DNA of 64,000 nucleotides from Halobacillus halophilus (GTDB lineage Bacteria; Bacillota; Bacilli; Bacillales; Halobacillaceae). Below are positions 34,467-43,288 of this stretch, piece after piece. The stretch is taken from the NCBI RefSeq assembly GCF_020171985.1, contig NZ_JAIVAL010000001.1, positions 310,001 to 374,000 of the forward strand, read 5' to 3'. The position numbers and the translations under genes are program-made. The notes below the pieces were generated by a model, which ran no database searches, was not told where the DNA came from, and worked only from the letters and a program-made list of their open reading frames with translations. Each line of letters begins with the position of its first letter. Position 1 is the stretch's first letter.

Positions 34467-34733
34467 TCATATAGCTGAAACTTGATCCTTTGGCAGATGA
34501 TAATTCTCTCTAACTTGAGCTTCCTGGTCAAGCCTTACTTCTTCAATCTGCTGTTTTAAATGAAATAATCCATCATAAAGATCATCCATTTCTTTTCTAT
34601 GGGCTACAGCCATACTAAATATCGTCTCATCCGTTTTTATGGCTACCTGATGCTTTAAACCTGACATTTTATCTTTCAACTTAAGCAGCTGCTCCTCGAA
34701 TTCTGAAGAAGTGCGATATATTTGCACATTCAT
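34467..34733 (-). CDS. Hypothetical protein, 88 aa, mostly helical
   Basis: I do not recognise this family. The protein is 88 residues, highly polar and predicted helical, with heptad-like stretches (EFEEQLLKLKDKMSGLKHQV, MDDLYDGLFHLKQQIEEVRL) that suggest a short coiled coil. It has no signal or membrane segment. The ATG follows GAGGAGGAG. Linked upstream of yppE. A role in the sporulation/cell-wall neighbourhood is only positional. Confidence 0.65.
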   Translation of the reverse strand: MNVQIYRTSSEFEEQLLKLKDKMSGLKHQVAIKTDETIFSMAVAHRKEMDDLYDGLFHLKQQIEEVRLDQEAQVRENYHLPKDQVSAI

Positions 34734-34866
34734 CTCCTCCTCTACCCTGATACCCTTTTAATTCTCCTGTTTATGTATAACTCCTTCCTCAATGACAAGA
34801 CTAGAACTAATGCTACAAAACAAGTCAAATTGAACAAATACCTTCGACAGTAAAGGAGGACTTCTT

Positions 34867-34959
34867 ATGCCAAGAAAGAAAGAACAAAAGCCTAAAAAAC
34901 CTGAACCCGCGAAAACAGATAACCCGAAGCTTGCTGGTGAAAACCGTCCATCCACTTAA
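34867..34959 (+). CDS. sspM: Small acid-soluble spore protein SspM-like, 30 aa
   Basis: This tiny basic peptide starts at ATG 34867 after AAAGGAGG. It has a Lys/Pro-rich N-terminus (MPRKKEQKPKKPEPAK) and ends KLAGENRPST, which I recall as nearly the same end as B. subtilis SspM (KLGGPNRPST, 34 residues). SspM is a minor forespore-specific protein made under sigmaG. A possible weak sigmaG-type promoter is TGTATA near 34774 with CAAGACTA near 34796. A strong terminator follows. The location near yppE and recU-ponA fits the B. subtilis locus. Confidence 0.8.
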   Translation: MPRKKEQKPKKPEPAKTDNPKLAGENRPST

Positions 34960-34963
34960 TAAA

Positions 34964-35000
34964 AGGGCTGCTGCTGAATTAATTAGCAGCAGCTTTTTTT
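34964..35000 (+). terminator. sspM terminator
   Basis: GCTGCTGCT (34967-34975) and AGCAGCAGC (34985-34993) with 9-base loop, then seven T residues. Confidence 0.88.
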
Positions 35001-35174
35001 AATCCCCCTTAAACAAGTTATTTTTTTCGAATAGAATAATTAGTTCGGAAAATAAATGGTATAATTGTCCATGATTTGAACTTTTTGTCGAATACTTAAA
35101 ATAAATGAAACCTTTTAGTTGTCTATACGTCTAAAAAATTGAAGTCTTCACATATATCCTTGGAGGTCATTTTT

Positions 35175-35183
35175 TGGTATGAT
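35175..35183 (+). promoter_or_regulatory. Possible extended -10 promoter of recU-ponA
   Basis: TGGTATGAT (TG-n-TATGAT) lies about 30 bases before the recU ATG. No good -35 is seen, so it would rely on the extended -10. Confidence 0.4.
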
Positions 35184-35212
35184 ACTCTCATGGCTGCAGG
35201 GAGGTATAATGA

Positions 35213-35824
35213 ATGAAATATCCCAATGGAAAACGGTCGGCTAATGCAAAAAAAGGTTCCACACCTTTACAGCAAAAAAAGACTACGTTCAGCAATCGTG
35301 GAATGACGCTGGAAGAAGATATCAGTGTAACGAACCAATACTACTTAGAGTCTCAAATCGCAGTAGTTCATAAGAAACCAACCCCTGTCCAGATTGTTAA
35401 TGTGGATTATCCCAAAAGAAGTGCTGCTGTAATAAAAGAAGCCTATTTTAAGCAGGCTTCTACCACAGATTTTAATGGGGTTTATCGCGGTAAGTATATT
35501 GATTTCGAAGCTAAAGAAACAAGAAATAAGACGTCATTTCCATTAAGCAACGTCCATCAACACCAAATTGACCATATGAAAGCAGTGGATCAACAAGGTG
35601 GCATCTCTTTTATGATCATCAAGTTTGCTCCGCTTGAGGAAGTATATTTACTTCCTTCCAAGCAACTATTTATATTTTGGGATGAGCAGTGGAAAGGCGG
35701 AAGAAAATCAATTCCCTACGCTTTTATTAAAAAGGAAGGTTACCACATTCCTTTCCATTTCCAGGCACGAGTTGATTACGCTGCTGCTCTGGATAAGCTT
35801 ATTTCTGAATTGGAGGAGAACTAA
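35213..35824 (+). CDS. recU: Holliday junction resolvase RecU
   Basis: This 203-residue endonuclease of the PD-(D/E)xK fold cuts four-way junctions in recombination and chromosome segregation. The active region is [29 protein letters not shown] near 80-110, with Asp, Glu and Lys of the motif, then [11 protein letters not shown] and FIIWDEQWK-type C-terminal parts. The N-terminal 30 residues are a basic flexible arm. The start ATG follows GGGAGG. The stop codon is followed at once by the ponA ATG, the classic recU-ponA operon. Confidence 0.96.
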   Translation: MKYPNGKRSANAKKGSTPLQQKKTTFSNRGMTLEEDISVTNQYYLESQIAVVHKKPTPVQIVNVDYPKRSAAVIKEAYFKQASTTDFNGVYRGKYIDFEAKETRNKTSFPLSNVHQHQIDHMKAVDQQGGISFMIIKFAPLEEVYLLPSKQLFIFWDEQWKGGRKSIPYAFIKKEGYHIPFHFQARVDYAAALDKLISELEEN

Positions 35825-38515
35825 ATGGCAAATGAAAGCCAATCACGTACAGCAAGAAGAAATCAGATGAAGGCTTCTAAGAAAAAGAAAGGAAAGCCGT
35901 TATTTAAGAAAATATTATTAACCATCTTAATCGTTGGTCTTGTATTAATGATCAGTACTGGAGGATTGTTCGCTTATTATATTTCAAGTGCTCCTAAATT
36001 AGATGAATCGCAATTATCCACTCCTTTCTCTTCAAAAGTTTACGATATGAATGATAACCTGATTACAGATTTAGCTGGGGCAGAACGAAGAACCAAAGTA
36101 ACATACGACGATCTTCCTCCAGTCCTTAAAGACGCGGTGATCGCTACAGAGGACTCGAGATTTTACGACCACATCGGTATAGACTTCAGAAGAATAGTAG
36201 CAGCGGTAGGAGCTAACATTACAAGCGGGTTCGGCGCTGAAGGTGCAAGTACCATTACCCAGCAGGTGGTTAAAAGATCCTTTCTAACGAGCAAAAAGAC
36301 GATTGAAAGAAAAGTACAGGAACAGTATCTAGCTATCAAACTGGACCAGGAATATTCAAAAGAAAAAATCCTGGAAATGTATATGAATAAAATCTATTAC
36401 GGAGCAGGTGCTTATGGCGTTGCGGAAGCTGCCAAAACGTATTTCGGAAAAGAAGACTTAAGTGAGTTAACTTTACCGCAGGCAGCTCTGTTAGCGGGCC
36501 TGCCTCAGCGTCCATCGGCTTATAATCCACTTGAAAATCCCGATCTTGCAAAAGATCGAATCAATACGGTGCTCAATCTGATGGTTATGCATGGAAAAAT
36601 TTCAGAAGAAGAAGCCGAGGAAGCTAGAAAAACAAACGTAGAGGATATGATAGATAAGACGGAGACTGATAAAAAAGAAACACCATATGATGCTTTTATT
36701 AAAAAAGTTAAAAAAGAAGTAGAAGCTAAAATGGACGGCGCAGACATTTTCAAAGATGGATTAAAAATCTATACCACTCTTGATCCAAAGGCTCAAGAAT
36801 CAGTGGAAGAGTTATTGAGTAGCGATGGCCCTATCTCCTGGCCGGATGATGAATTGAAGACAGGTGTGGCTGTCACAGATACAAAAACCGGAGCGATTCG
36901 TGCGATTGGAGGCGGCCGCGATTACCAGGGCAGTAATTTAAATTATGCCACAGATATCTCAAGGCAGGCTGGATCAACGTTTAAACCAATTATGGCTTAC
37001 GGTCCGGCGATTCAGTACGACAAAATCTCTACCTATCATCAAATTAAAGATGAAGAATATGAAGTAAACGGAAGAGCAGTAAATAACTTTGATAATCGAT
37101 TTAGAGGCTGGGTCTCAGCCCGATATGCTTTAAGCCGATCTCTCAACGTTCCTGCTATCAAAACTTTGCAGGATGTAGGTATTGACCAGGCTGTAGAATT
37201 TGCATCAGGACTGGAGATAGACATTGTTAATCCTCAGCCTGCGGAGGCCATTGGTGGCGGAGCAACTGGTGTAAACCCTCTGCAAATGGCTGGAGCCTAC
37301 GCTGCTTTTGGGAATGAGGGCGTATATAATGAGCCTTACACGGTGAGAAAAATTGAAGTACCAGGCGAAGATACACGGGATACTAAACCGGAACCAAAAT
37401 CAGCCATGGACAGCTATACCGCGTACATGATCAGTGACATGCTTCAGACTACTATGTCAGAAGGCTCTGGACAGGCAGCTAACGTCTCCGGTCTTCCCGA
37501 AGCCGGAAAAACCGGAACGACAAACCGCGGGGATACTGCACCAGATTCCTGGTTTAATGGATACACAACCAACTACTCTATATCCATATGGACCGGCTAT
37601 AACGACATGAAAGGTTTATCACAGGCTGGAAAAGATATACCAAAACAGATCTTCAAACCGCTGATGACTCAATTATCAGAAGGTAAAGAAACAGCTGACT
37701 TTAATAAGCCGGAATCGGTTGTACAAGTCGAAGTTGAAGAGGGGTCTCGTCCAGCTAAGCTTCCTAGTTCGAATACACCGCAGAGTCGTGTCGTGACAGA
37801 GCTATTTCACGTTGATAACCAGCCATCTAAGGTTTCTAAGACATTTAAACAGCTGGACCCTGTCGGTTCTCTAACAGGAAAATATAACGAAAGCTCAAAT
37901 TCCATTGACTTAAACTGGTCCTACGGTGATACAGAAGACGTTTCATTTCAAGTCTCCGTATCAATTGATGGTGGGGATTATAGAGAATTAACTACGACAA
38001 AAGATAAAAGTGCCAGCGTTTCTAATGTTGAGCAAGGGGCAACCTATCAATTTGCTGTCAAAGCTGTAAGTGAAAGTGGTGAAGCCGAAAGCAGTGAATC
38101 CACTGGAGAAAGAGTTCAAGTACCTGGAGTTCAGGGAAATCCATTAGAAACTCCTGAAGAGGAGTCTCCTGAGGAAGAGCCTTCTACAGAAGAAAATCCT
38201 GAAGAACAGGCTCCAGAGGAAAATAATGAAGATGCCCCAGCCGATGAAGAAGGAACTCCTCCAGAAGAAAATACAGATGAAGAAGCTCCTGCCCCTGAGC
38301 AAGGTAATGAGGAAGATAGTCAGAATAATCAGGAACAGAATAGTGAAGAAGAAAGCAATCAGGAAACCGGGGATCAAGGCTCAGAAAATTCCGGGAATAA
38401 CAGTAACAACGGTAATGATGAAGGTTCTGAAGACAGCAATAATGAAGAAAACCCTGAAGAACCTGCCCCTGAGCAGCCTAATACGGACGAAGAATCTACT
38501 GACGAAGCTGCTTAA
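35825..38515 (+). CDS. ponA: Class A penicillin-binding protein PonA (PBP1)
   Basis: This 896-residue bifunctional transglycosylase-transpeptidase has a short cytosolic tail, one membrane helix (about 28-55), the glycosyltransferase domain with ATEDSRFYDHIGID, GASTITQQVVKR and the later KILEMYMNKIYYG, and the transpeptidase domain with STFKP, SLN and KTGTT. A fibronectin-III-like domain follows (about 680-765). The last 126 residues are almost only Glu, Pro, Asn, Ser, Gly and Asp, without any Lys, Arg or His. It polymerises wall glycan at the cell surface and is a partner of GpsB. It directly follows recU. Confidence 0.96.
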   Translation: MANESQSRTARRNQMKASKKKKGKPLFKKILLTILIVGLVLMISTGGLFAYYISSAPKLDESQLSTPFSSKVYDMNDNLITDLAGAERRTKVTYDDLPPVLKDAVIATEDSRFYDHIGIDFRRIVAAVGANITSGFGAEGASTITQQVVKRSFLTSKKTIERKVQEQYLAIKLDQEYSKEKILEMYMNKIYYGAGAYGVAEAAKTYFGKEDLSELTLPQAALLAGLPQRPSAYNPLENPDLAKDRINTVLNLMVMHGKISEEEAEEARKTNVEDMIDKTETDKKETPYDAFIKKVKKEVEAKMDGADIFKDGLKIYTTLDPKAQESVEELLSSDGPISWPDDELKTGVAVTDTKTGAIRAIGGGRDYQGSNLNYATDISRQAGSTFKPIMAYGPAIQYDKISTYHQIKDEEYEVNGRAVNNFDNRFRGWVSARYALSRSLNVPAIKTLQDVGIDQAVEFASGLEIDIVNPQPAEAIGGGATGVNPLQMAGAYAAFGNEGVYNEPYTVRKIEVPGEDTRDTKPEPKSAMDSYTAYMISDMLQTTMSEGSGQAANVSGLPEAGKTGTTNRGDTAPDSWFNGYTTNYSISIWTGYNDMKGLSQAGKDIPKQIFKPLMTQLSEGKETADFNKPESVVQVEVEEGSRPAKLPSSNTPQSRVVTELFHVDNQPSKVSKTFKQLDPVGSLTGKYNESSNSIDLNWSYGDTEDVSFQVSVSIDGGDYRELTTTKDKSASVSNVEQGATYQFAVKAVSESGEAESSESTGERVQVPGVQGNPLETPEEESPEEEPSTEENPEEQAPEENNEDAPADEEGTPPEENTDEEAPAPEQGNEEDSQNNQEQNSEEESNQETGDQGSENSGNNSNNGNDEGSEDSNNEENPEEPAPEQPNTDEESTDEAA

Positions 38516-38549
38516 AAAAGCGAACTCCATTTCGGAGTTCGCTTTTTTA
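38512..38549. terminator. Bidirectional terminator between ponA and nth
   Basis: AGCGAACTCC (38519-38528) pairs with GGAGTTCGCT (38534-38543), loop ATTTC, with T-tracts both ways. Confidence 0.9.
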
Positions 38550-39218
38550 TCATTCTGGTTGATCTCTTGGATCTTGTTTTTTCATTCGTTTTTTGCCTTC
38601 TCTGCATAAAACCAACAAAGGGCATTCTTCACAATTTGGTCTTTTAGCTTTACAGTGGTAGCGGCCAAAGAAAATCATTCGATGATGAGTAACACTCCAC
38701 TCTTCTTTTGGAACTTTTCTCATCAGCGTCTTTTCCACTTCAAGAACGGAATCTTTCCAGCGGCATATGCCTAACCGCTTGGAAACACGCTCGACATGAG
38801 TATCCACTGCAATTGCGGGTTCATTGAATGCTACTGATGCTACGACGTTGGCCGTCTTCCTGCCCACTCCTGCTAAACTTTCTAATTCTTCTTTGGTAGG
38901 CGGAACTTGACCATTAAACTGATCCACTAAAGTTTGAGAAAGCTTCTTAATATTTTTAGCCTTATTACGATAAAGACCAATCCGTTTAATATCATTCTGT
39001 AATTCCTCGAGCGGTACCTCAATATAGTCAATCGGTGTCCTGTATTTTTGAAACAATTCAGGTGTGACTTTATTAACAAGTGAATCTGTTGCTTGAGCAG
39101 ATAAAACAACAGCTACGAGCAATTCGAAGGGGTTCGAATGGTTTAATTCGCATTCTGCCTCAGGAAACATCTGTTTAAAAACATCTAAACAATAACGTAT
39201 TTGTGTTTTATTCAGCAT
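38550..39218 (-). CDS. nth: Endonuclease III
   Basis: This 222-residue glycosylase/AP lyase removes oxidised pyrimidines. It has the helix-hairpin-helix LESLAGVGRKTANVV with catalytic Lys near residue 121, Asp in AVDTHVERVSKRLG, and the four-cysteine iron-sulfur motif C-x6-C-x2-C-x5-C (CKAKRPNCEECPLLVLC) near the end. It starts 10 bases after the dnaD stop. The small ypoC that follows nth in B. subtilis is not seen here; the converging ponA comes next. Confidence 0.95.
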   Translation of the reverse strand: MLNKTQIRYCLDVFKQMFPEAECELNHSNPFELLVAVVLSAQATDSLVNKVTPELFQKYRTPIDYIEVPLEELQNDIKRIGLYRNKAKNIKKLSQTLVDQFNGQVPPTKEELESLAGVGRKTANVVASVAFNEPAIAVDTHVERVSKRLGICRWKDSVLEVEKTLMRKVPKEEWSVTHHRMIFFGRYHCKAKRPNCEECPLLVLCREGKKRMKKQDPRDQPE

Positions 39219-39228
39219 AATAGGCTTT

Positions 39229-39942
39229 TTATGAATCCTCCTCTAACCAATTGTAGTATAAAGATACATCACGTTTTTTTTGCGTATTTTCCTCTTCTTT
39301 ATTCCTTGAGCTATTGTTTCCGCCCTGTCGGAACTGCTTTCCCTGCTCACGTGCCTGCTCGACTGTGTGGACGCCCTTTCTCTTCCACTCCCTTAAGATG
39401 CGGTCAATGTACTTGAAATTTAGTTTGCTCATTAATACCGCTTCCCGTAAGGCAGCTTTAATTAAAGCAGGCGATTGTTGTTCTTCATCAAGCCATATAT
39501 TAATATTTTCTATCTCAAAAGGAGATAATGGTCTTCCGAATTCTTGCTCAAACAATGGAAATATGTTCTCGTTAAACTCCTGGGCTTCTTCTCTCCGTCT
39601 AGGTGTGTAGCTAAATAACTTATCCCAAAGAGGTTCAAGAGAGTAACACTCGGTCAAAACATGTTGATCGTTCTGCTGTTGCTCAATTTGCAGCAACTGC
39701 TTTTGAATCAAACTGCGAAGAATGCGTGAACATTCTTGACTGGAAACAGATAGATATTGGGCTAATTCCTCAGGAGTTGGGAATAAATTCCCATCCGCCC
39801 TGAAACGGTGAAGCTGAAGAAGTAAGAGAAGTTCTCTTTCTCCCATGCCTAATTTTTGGTAATCCGTTAACAATTGCTTCGGTATCATCATTTGATTGTC
39901 TATCATTGTTTGAAAACTTTGATACTTAGCCATACGATTCAC
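39229..39942 (-). CDS. dnaD: DNA replication initiation protein DnaD
   Basis: This 237-residue protein takes part in primosome assembly and remodelling of DnaA-bound origins. The N-terminal winged helix spans about 10-95 (LFPTPEELAQYLSVSSQECSRILRSLIQ), and the C-terminal DnaD/DnaB domain follows with FEIENINIWLDEEQQSPALIKAALREAVLMSKLNFKYIDRILREWKRKGV, including the YxxxILxxW motif. The tail is polar. It is followed by nth with a 10-base gap. A strong hairpin separates it from asnS upstream. Confidence 0.95.
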   Translation of the reverse strand: MNRMAKYQSFQTMIDNQMMIPKQLLTDYQKLGMGERELLLLLQLHRFRADGNLFPTPEELAQYLSVSSQECSRILRSLIQKQLLQIEQQQNDQHVLTECYSLEPLWDKLFSYTPRRREEAQEFNENIFPLFEQEFGRPLSPFEIENINIWLDEEQQSPALIKAALREAVLMSKLNFKYIDRILREWKRKGVHTVEQAREQGKQFRQGGNNSSRNKEEENTQKKRDVSLYYNWLEEDS

Positions 39943-39963
39943 TCCCGATTATGATTTCAAAGA

Positions 39964-40010
39964 AAAACACCGATAACGCCAGGAGGCGGGTAATCGGTGT
40001 TTTTTCCCGT
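39964..40010 (-). terminator. asnS terminator
   Basis: AACACCGATTAC pairs with GTTATCGGTGTT over a G/C-rich loop (39967-40003), followed by a T-run on the minus strand. It partly or wholly separates asnS from dnaD. Confidence 0.8.
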
Positions 40011-40012
40011 AC

Positions 40013-41305
40013 TTAAGGATACAGTCGATTTAACAATCTAGGGAATGGAATAGTTTCACGCACGTGTTCAACGCCTGCGATCCAGGCTACTGTTCGTTCC
40101 AATCCAAGCCCAAATCCAGAGTGAGGTACACTTCCATATTCTCGAAGCTGCAAGTACCAATTATAAGCATCACCTGTCAACCCGTGATCCTCGTAGCGTT
40201 GTTTCATAAGTTCTAAATCATCAATTCGCTGAGACCCTCCGATAATTTCACCGTAACCTTCAGGGGCTATTAAATCTGCGCACAAAACAACTTCAGGTCT
40301 AGCTGGGTCAGGCTTCATATAAAAGGCTTTAATCTCTGCCGGGTAGTTCGTAATAAAAACAGGCTTATCATAACTTTCTGCTATAGCTGTTTCGTGAGGG
40401 GCTCCGAAATCATCACCCCATTCAATGTCATCAAATCCTTTTTCCTTCACAAGCTGGATAGCTTCATCATAACTTATGCGAGGAAATGGAGCTTGAATCT
40501 TTTCTAACTGACCGGTATCGCGTCCAAGCGCTTCCAGTTCAATTTTACAGTTTTTGAGTACAGATTGTACAACATGAGACACATACTGCTCCTGAACTTC
40601 AAGACTGTCTTCGTGATCCATAAATGCCATTTCAGGTTCAATCATCCAAAATTCAATTAAATGCCTGCGGGTTTTTGACTTCTCAGCTCGGAATGTCGGT
40701 CCAAAGCTGAACACCTTACCAAAGGCCATCGCTGCAGCTTCCATATATAACTGACCGCTTTGAGACAAATAGGCATCTTCTTCAAAGTATTTAGTATGAA
40801 ATAGTTCTGTTGTGCCTTCAGCCGAAGATCCGGTTAAAATCGGGGGATCAATTTTCACATATCCATTTTCATTAAAGAATTCATATGTTGCCCGAATAAT
40901 TTCATTACGGATCTTCATAACTCCATGCTGGCGTTTAGAGCGTAACCACAAATGTCTATGATCCATTAGAAATTCAGTGCCATGCTCTTTAGGTGTGATT
41001 GGGTAGTCCACAGCTTCATGAATGATCTCAAAATCTGTCACTTGCATTTCATATCCCAATGGAGACCTTGTATCCTCTACAATTGTTCCTGTTACATACA
41101 TGGAGGATTCCTGGGTAAGTGCTTTCGCCTCCTGGAATTTATCTTCCCCTATATCGGCCTTTACTACGATACCCTGCATAAATCCAGTTCCATCCCGTAA
41201 CTGAAGAAAAGCAATTTTTCCGCTTGAACGCTTATTAGCAAGCCATGCTCCTATCGTAACTTCTTCATTAAGGTGTTTTGAAACTTGAGAAATTGTTGTT
41301 TTCAC
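40013..41305 (-). CDS. asnS: Asparaginyl-tRNA synthetase
   Basis: This 430-residue class IIb synthetase charges tRNA-Asn. It has an N-terminal OB-fold anticodon domain (about 1-105; [18 protein letters not shown]), motif 2 [22 protein letters not shown] near 210 and motif 3 [15 protein letters not shown] near 400. The sequence [12 protein letters not shown] is the flipping loop region. The start ATG at 41305 follows GGAGGTATAAGC. It is followed downstream by a terminator and dnaD; aspB is just upstream. AspB makes the aspartate used for asparagine, which gives the pair some logic. Confidence 0.96.
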   Translation of the reverse strand: MKTTISQVSKHLNEEVTIGAWLANKRSSGKIAFLQLRDGTGFMQGIVVKADIGEDKFQEAKALTQESSMYVTGTIVEDTRSPLGYEMQVTDFEIIHEAVDYPITPKEHGTEFLMDHRHLWLRSKRQHGVMKIRNEIIRATYEFFNENGYVKIDPPILTGSSAEGTTELFHTKYFEEDAYLSQSGQLYMEAAAMAFGKVFSFGPTFRAEKSKTRRHLIEFWMIEPEMAFMDHEDSLEVQEQYVSHVVQSVLKNCKIELEALGRDTGQLEKIQAPFPRISYDEAIQLVKEKGFDDIEWGDDFGAPHETAIAESYDKPVFITNYPAEIKAFYMKPDPARPEVVLCADLIAPEGYGEIIGGSQRIDDLELMKQRYEDHGLTGDAYNWYLQLREYGSVPHSGFGLGLERTVAWIAGVEHVRETIPFPRLLNRLYP

Positions 41306-41326
41306 GCTTATACCTCCAGCTTATCT

Positions 41327-42511
41327 TTAAGATTGATGATTGTGTACAAATTGTTTAATTCTATCTGCTGCCTTTTCAAGTTGATCTAACGAAGTAGCGT
41401 AGGATAAACGAACATTCTGAGGAGCTCCAAATCCTGAACCAGGAACTAAAGCTACCTTTTCCTGATCAAGAAGGGTTTTAACCCATTCATCTACATTTGA
41501 AAAACCACCTGCTTCAGCCGCCTTTTGTACATTCGGAAACAAGTAGAAGGCGCCTGAAGGTTTTACACAATCTACGCCTGGAATGGATGTGAGTTTTTTG
41601 TAAAGAACCTCCAGTCGCTCTTTAAATGCTTCTCTCATTTCATTTACCTCTTCATTGCTCCCCATATAGGCAGCAAGGGCGGCATACTGCGCGATAGAGG
41701 TTGGATTAGAAGTAGAGTGAGACGCCATGTTGGACATAGCTTTTATAATAGATTTGTTACCGGCGGCAAACCCTATTCTCCAGCCTGTCATGGAGTGAGA
41801 TTTAGAAACTCCATTAATGATAACGGTCTGATTATAAAGCTCATCGGATAATTGAGCAATGGAAACATGTTTCTCAGATGTATAAACCAGCTTCTCATAA
41901 ATTTCATCCGAAATAATTAAAATATTATGTTCAAGACAAACTTGACCCAGTTCTTTCAGTTCTTTTTCTGAATACATCATTCCAGTGGGATTACTTGGTG
42001 AATTTATGACAATGGCTTTCGTTCTCTCAGAGATGGAAGCCCTCAATTGTTCAGGCGTAATCTTGAAGTCATTTGACTCATCAGCCGGCACGATTATAGG
42101 CTTCCCTTCCGCTAATTTAATCTGCTCGGGGTAACTAACCCAGTATGGAGCAGGAACGATAACCTCATCTTCATTATTCAACAACACTTGAAAAAGGGTG
42201 AAAAGAGCATGTTTTGCACCAGTAGTAACAATGATTTGCTCATTCGTATAGGTTAAGTTTTGATCTCGTTTTAATTTCGCAGTTATAGCATTCTTTAATT
42301 CAGGTATTCCGCCAGCTGGTGTATATTTTGTTAAGCCTTCATCCATTGCTTTCTTAGCTGCGTCTAGTATATGGGAGGGTGTATTGAAGTCAGGCTCACC
42401 TGCACCTAGACCTATCACATCATGCCCCTCTGCTTTTAAAGCCTTAGCCTGTGCTGTGATCGCCAGGGTACTAGAAGGCGTAAGGGATTGAACACGGTTA
42501 GCTAATTCCAT
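41327..42511 (-). CDS. aspB: Aspartate aminotransferase (class I, Ib type)
   Basis: This 394-residue PLP enzyme converts aspartate and 2-oxoglutarate to oxaloacetate and glutamate. Markers are GLGAGEPDFNTP near 38, the PLP region YWVSYPEQIKLA, NSPSNPTGMMYSEKEL, DEIYEKLVY, and the Schiff-base Lys in NGVSKSHSMTGWRIGF near 238, and Arg in GFGAPQNVRLSYATS near 375. It starts at ATG 42511 after AAAGGAG. It sits 17 bases after ypmB. Confidence 0.94.
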   Translation of the reverse strand: MELANRVQSLTPSSTLAITAQAKALKAEGHDVIGLGAGEPDFNTPSHILDAAKKAMDEGLTKYTPAGGIPELKNAITAKLKRDQNLTYTNEQIIVTTGAKHALFTLFQVLLNNEDEVIVPAPYWVSYPEQIKLAEGKPIIVPADESNDFKITPEQLRASISERTKAIVINSPSNPTGMMYSEKELKELGQVCLEHNILIISDEIYEKLVYTSEKHVSIAQLSDELYNQTVIINGVSKSHSMTGWRIGFAAGNKSIIKAMSNMASHSTSNPTSIAQYAALAAYMGSNEEVNEMREAFKERLEVLYKKLTSIPGVDCVKPSGAFYLFPNVQKAAEAGGFSNVDEWVKTLLDQEKVALVPGSGFGAPQNVRLSYATSLDQLEKAADRIKQFVHNHQS

Positions 42512-42528
42512 TATGATCCACTCCTTTT

Positions 42529-43059
42529 TTAATTTTGTTTAAAGGCAAATCGCTGATCAAATCGTTCTCCATTTAGATTAAAGTAATCAAATACATATCG
42601 ATTCTGTGTATCTACATACGTAATTTCATAAACTGGATTTTCCTCTTCGTAACCTAATTGGATATTTTTAAATGTACAATTTTGACAATCAGCTCTCCAG
42701 CTCTGCCTTAGCTTTGACTCAGTTATCATTTCAAGGTTCATTTGTTCATTCAGGATTTCGTTTTTAGACAAATCGATGAAAACAAGTCCATCTTTACCAT
42801 CTTGGTTTTTTCCTTTCACAATATGTACCCTACTTTTTCCGTGATATATGCTCACTTCTTCAACTGTAGCGATCTCAGTCCGGTTCAGCGCCATCTTTCG
42901 AGCTGCATCCTCGCCAGCGTGAAGGTCCTTGTTAATACTAACATACATCCATACAACTAAAGCCCCGCTGAGAAGGAGGAGGACTCCAGCAATTATAAAG
43001 GTCCACTTCAGCCAGCTAGGTACGGTAAATCGTGAAGACTGCGGTTTCATTGTCCTCAT
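42529..43059 (-). CDS. ypmB: YpmB (DUF5590, membrane-anchored)
   Basis: This protein of about 176 residues has an N-terminal membrane anchor (LKWTFIIAGVLLLLSGALVVWMYV) and an extracellular part in two PepSY-like repeats (VYEITYVDTQNRYVFDYFNLNGERF at the end). It matches B. subtilis YpmB in size, topology and place between ypmA and aspB. The start is uncertain. ATGs at 43062, 43059 and 43050 are in frame and none has a strong site. All overlap the end of ypmA in another frame, which suggests translational coupling. Function is unknown. Confidence 0.82.
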   Translation of the reverse strand: MRTMKPQSSRFTVPSWLKWTFIIAGVLLLLSGALVVWMYVSINKDLHAGEDAARKMALNRTEIATVEEVSIYHGKSRVHIVKGKNQDGKDGLVFIDLSKNEILNEQMNLEMITESKLRQSWRADCQNCTFKNIQLGYEEENPVYEITYVDTQNRYVFDYFNLNGERFDQRFAFKQN

Positions 43060-43186
43060 CATCAAGCGCCAACCCAAACATTAGATTTTTATCTTTCAAG
43101 GTACGGTTTAAAGTATCCACAATTTTATATAGGTCGTCAGACTTTTGAATACGGACCGTTGAAAGGGTTTCTACTTTATTTTCCAC
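43016..43186 (-). CDS. ypmA: YpmA (DUF4264), 56 aa
   Basis: This short protein starts at GTG 43186, 7 bases after GGAGG. It reads MENKVETLSTVRIQKSDDLY, then KIVDTLNRTLKDKNLMFGLAL, an acidic stretch DDEDNETAVF and ends TIYRT. This fits B. subtilis YpmA in size and position (ypmA-ypmB-aspB). Its 3' end overlaps the ypmB start by about 45 bases in a different frame. Function is unknown. Confidence 0.85.
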   Translation of the reverse strand: MENKVETLSTVRIQKSDDLYKIVDTLNRTLKDKNLMFGLALDDEDNETAVFTIYRT

Positions 43187-43288
43187 ATGATTACCTCCAT
43201 CATTCAGAAATAATATTTTTATCTTTTACTCAGGGCCTTCCTAGTATAACAGTTTAGAAGGCCCATGTAGATTGAAATTACCTTCGTA

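Noticed and set aside
42529-43186. Longest ypmB frame beginning at 43077
   Set aside because: The TTG there lies deep inside ypmA and has no ribosome site; a later ATG is more likely.
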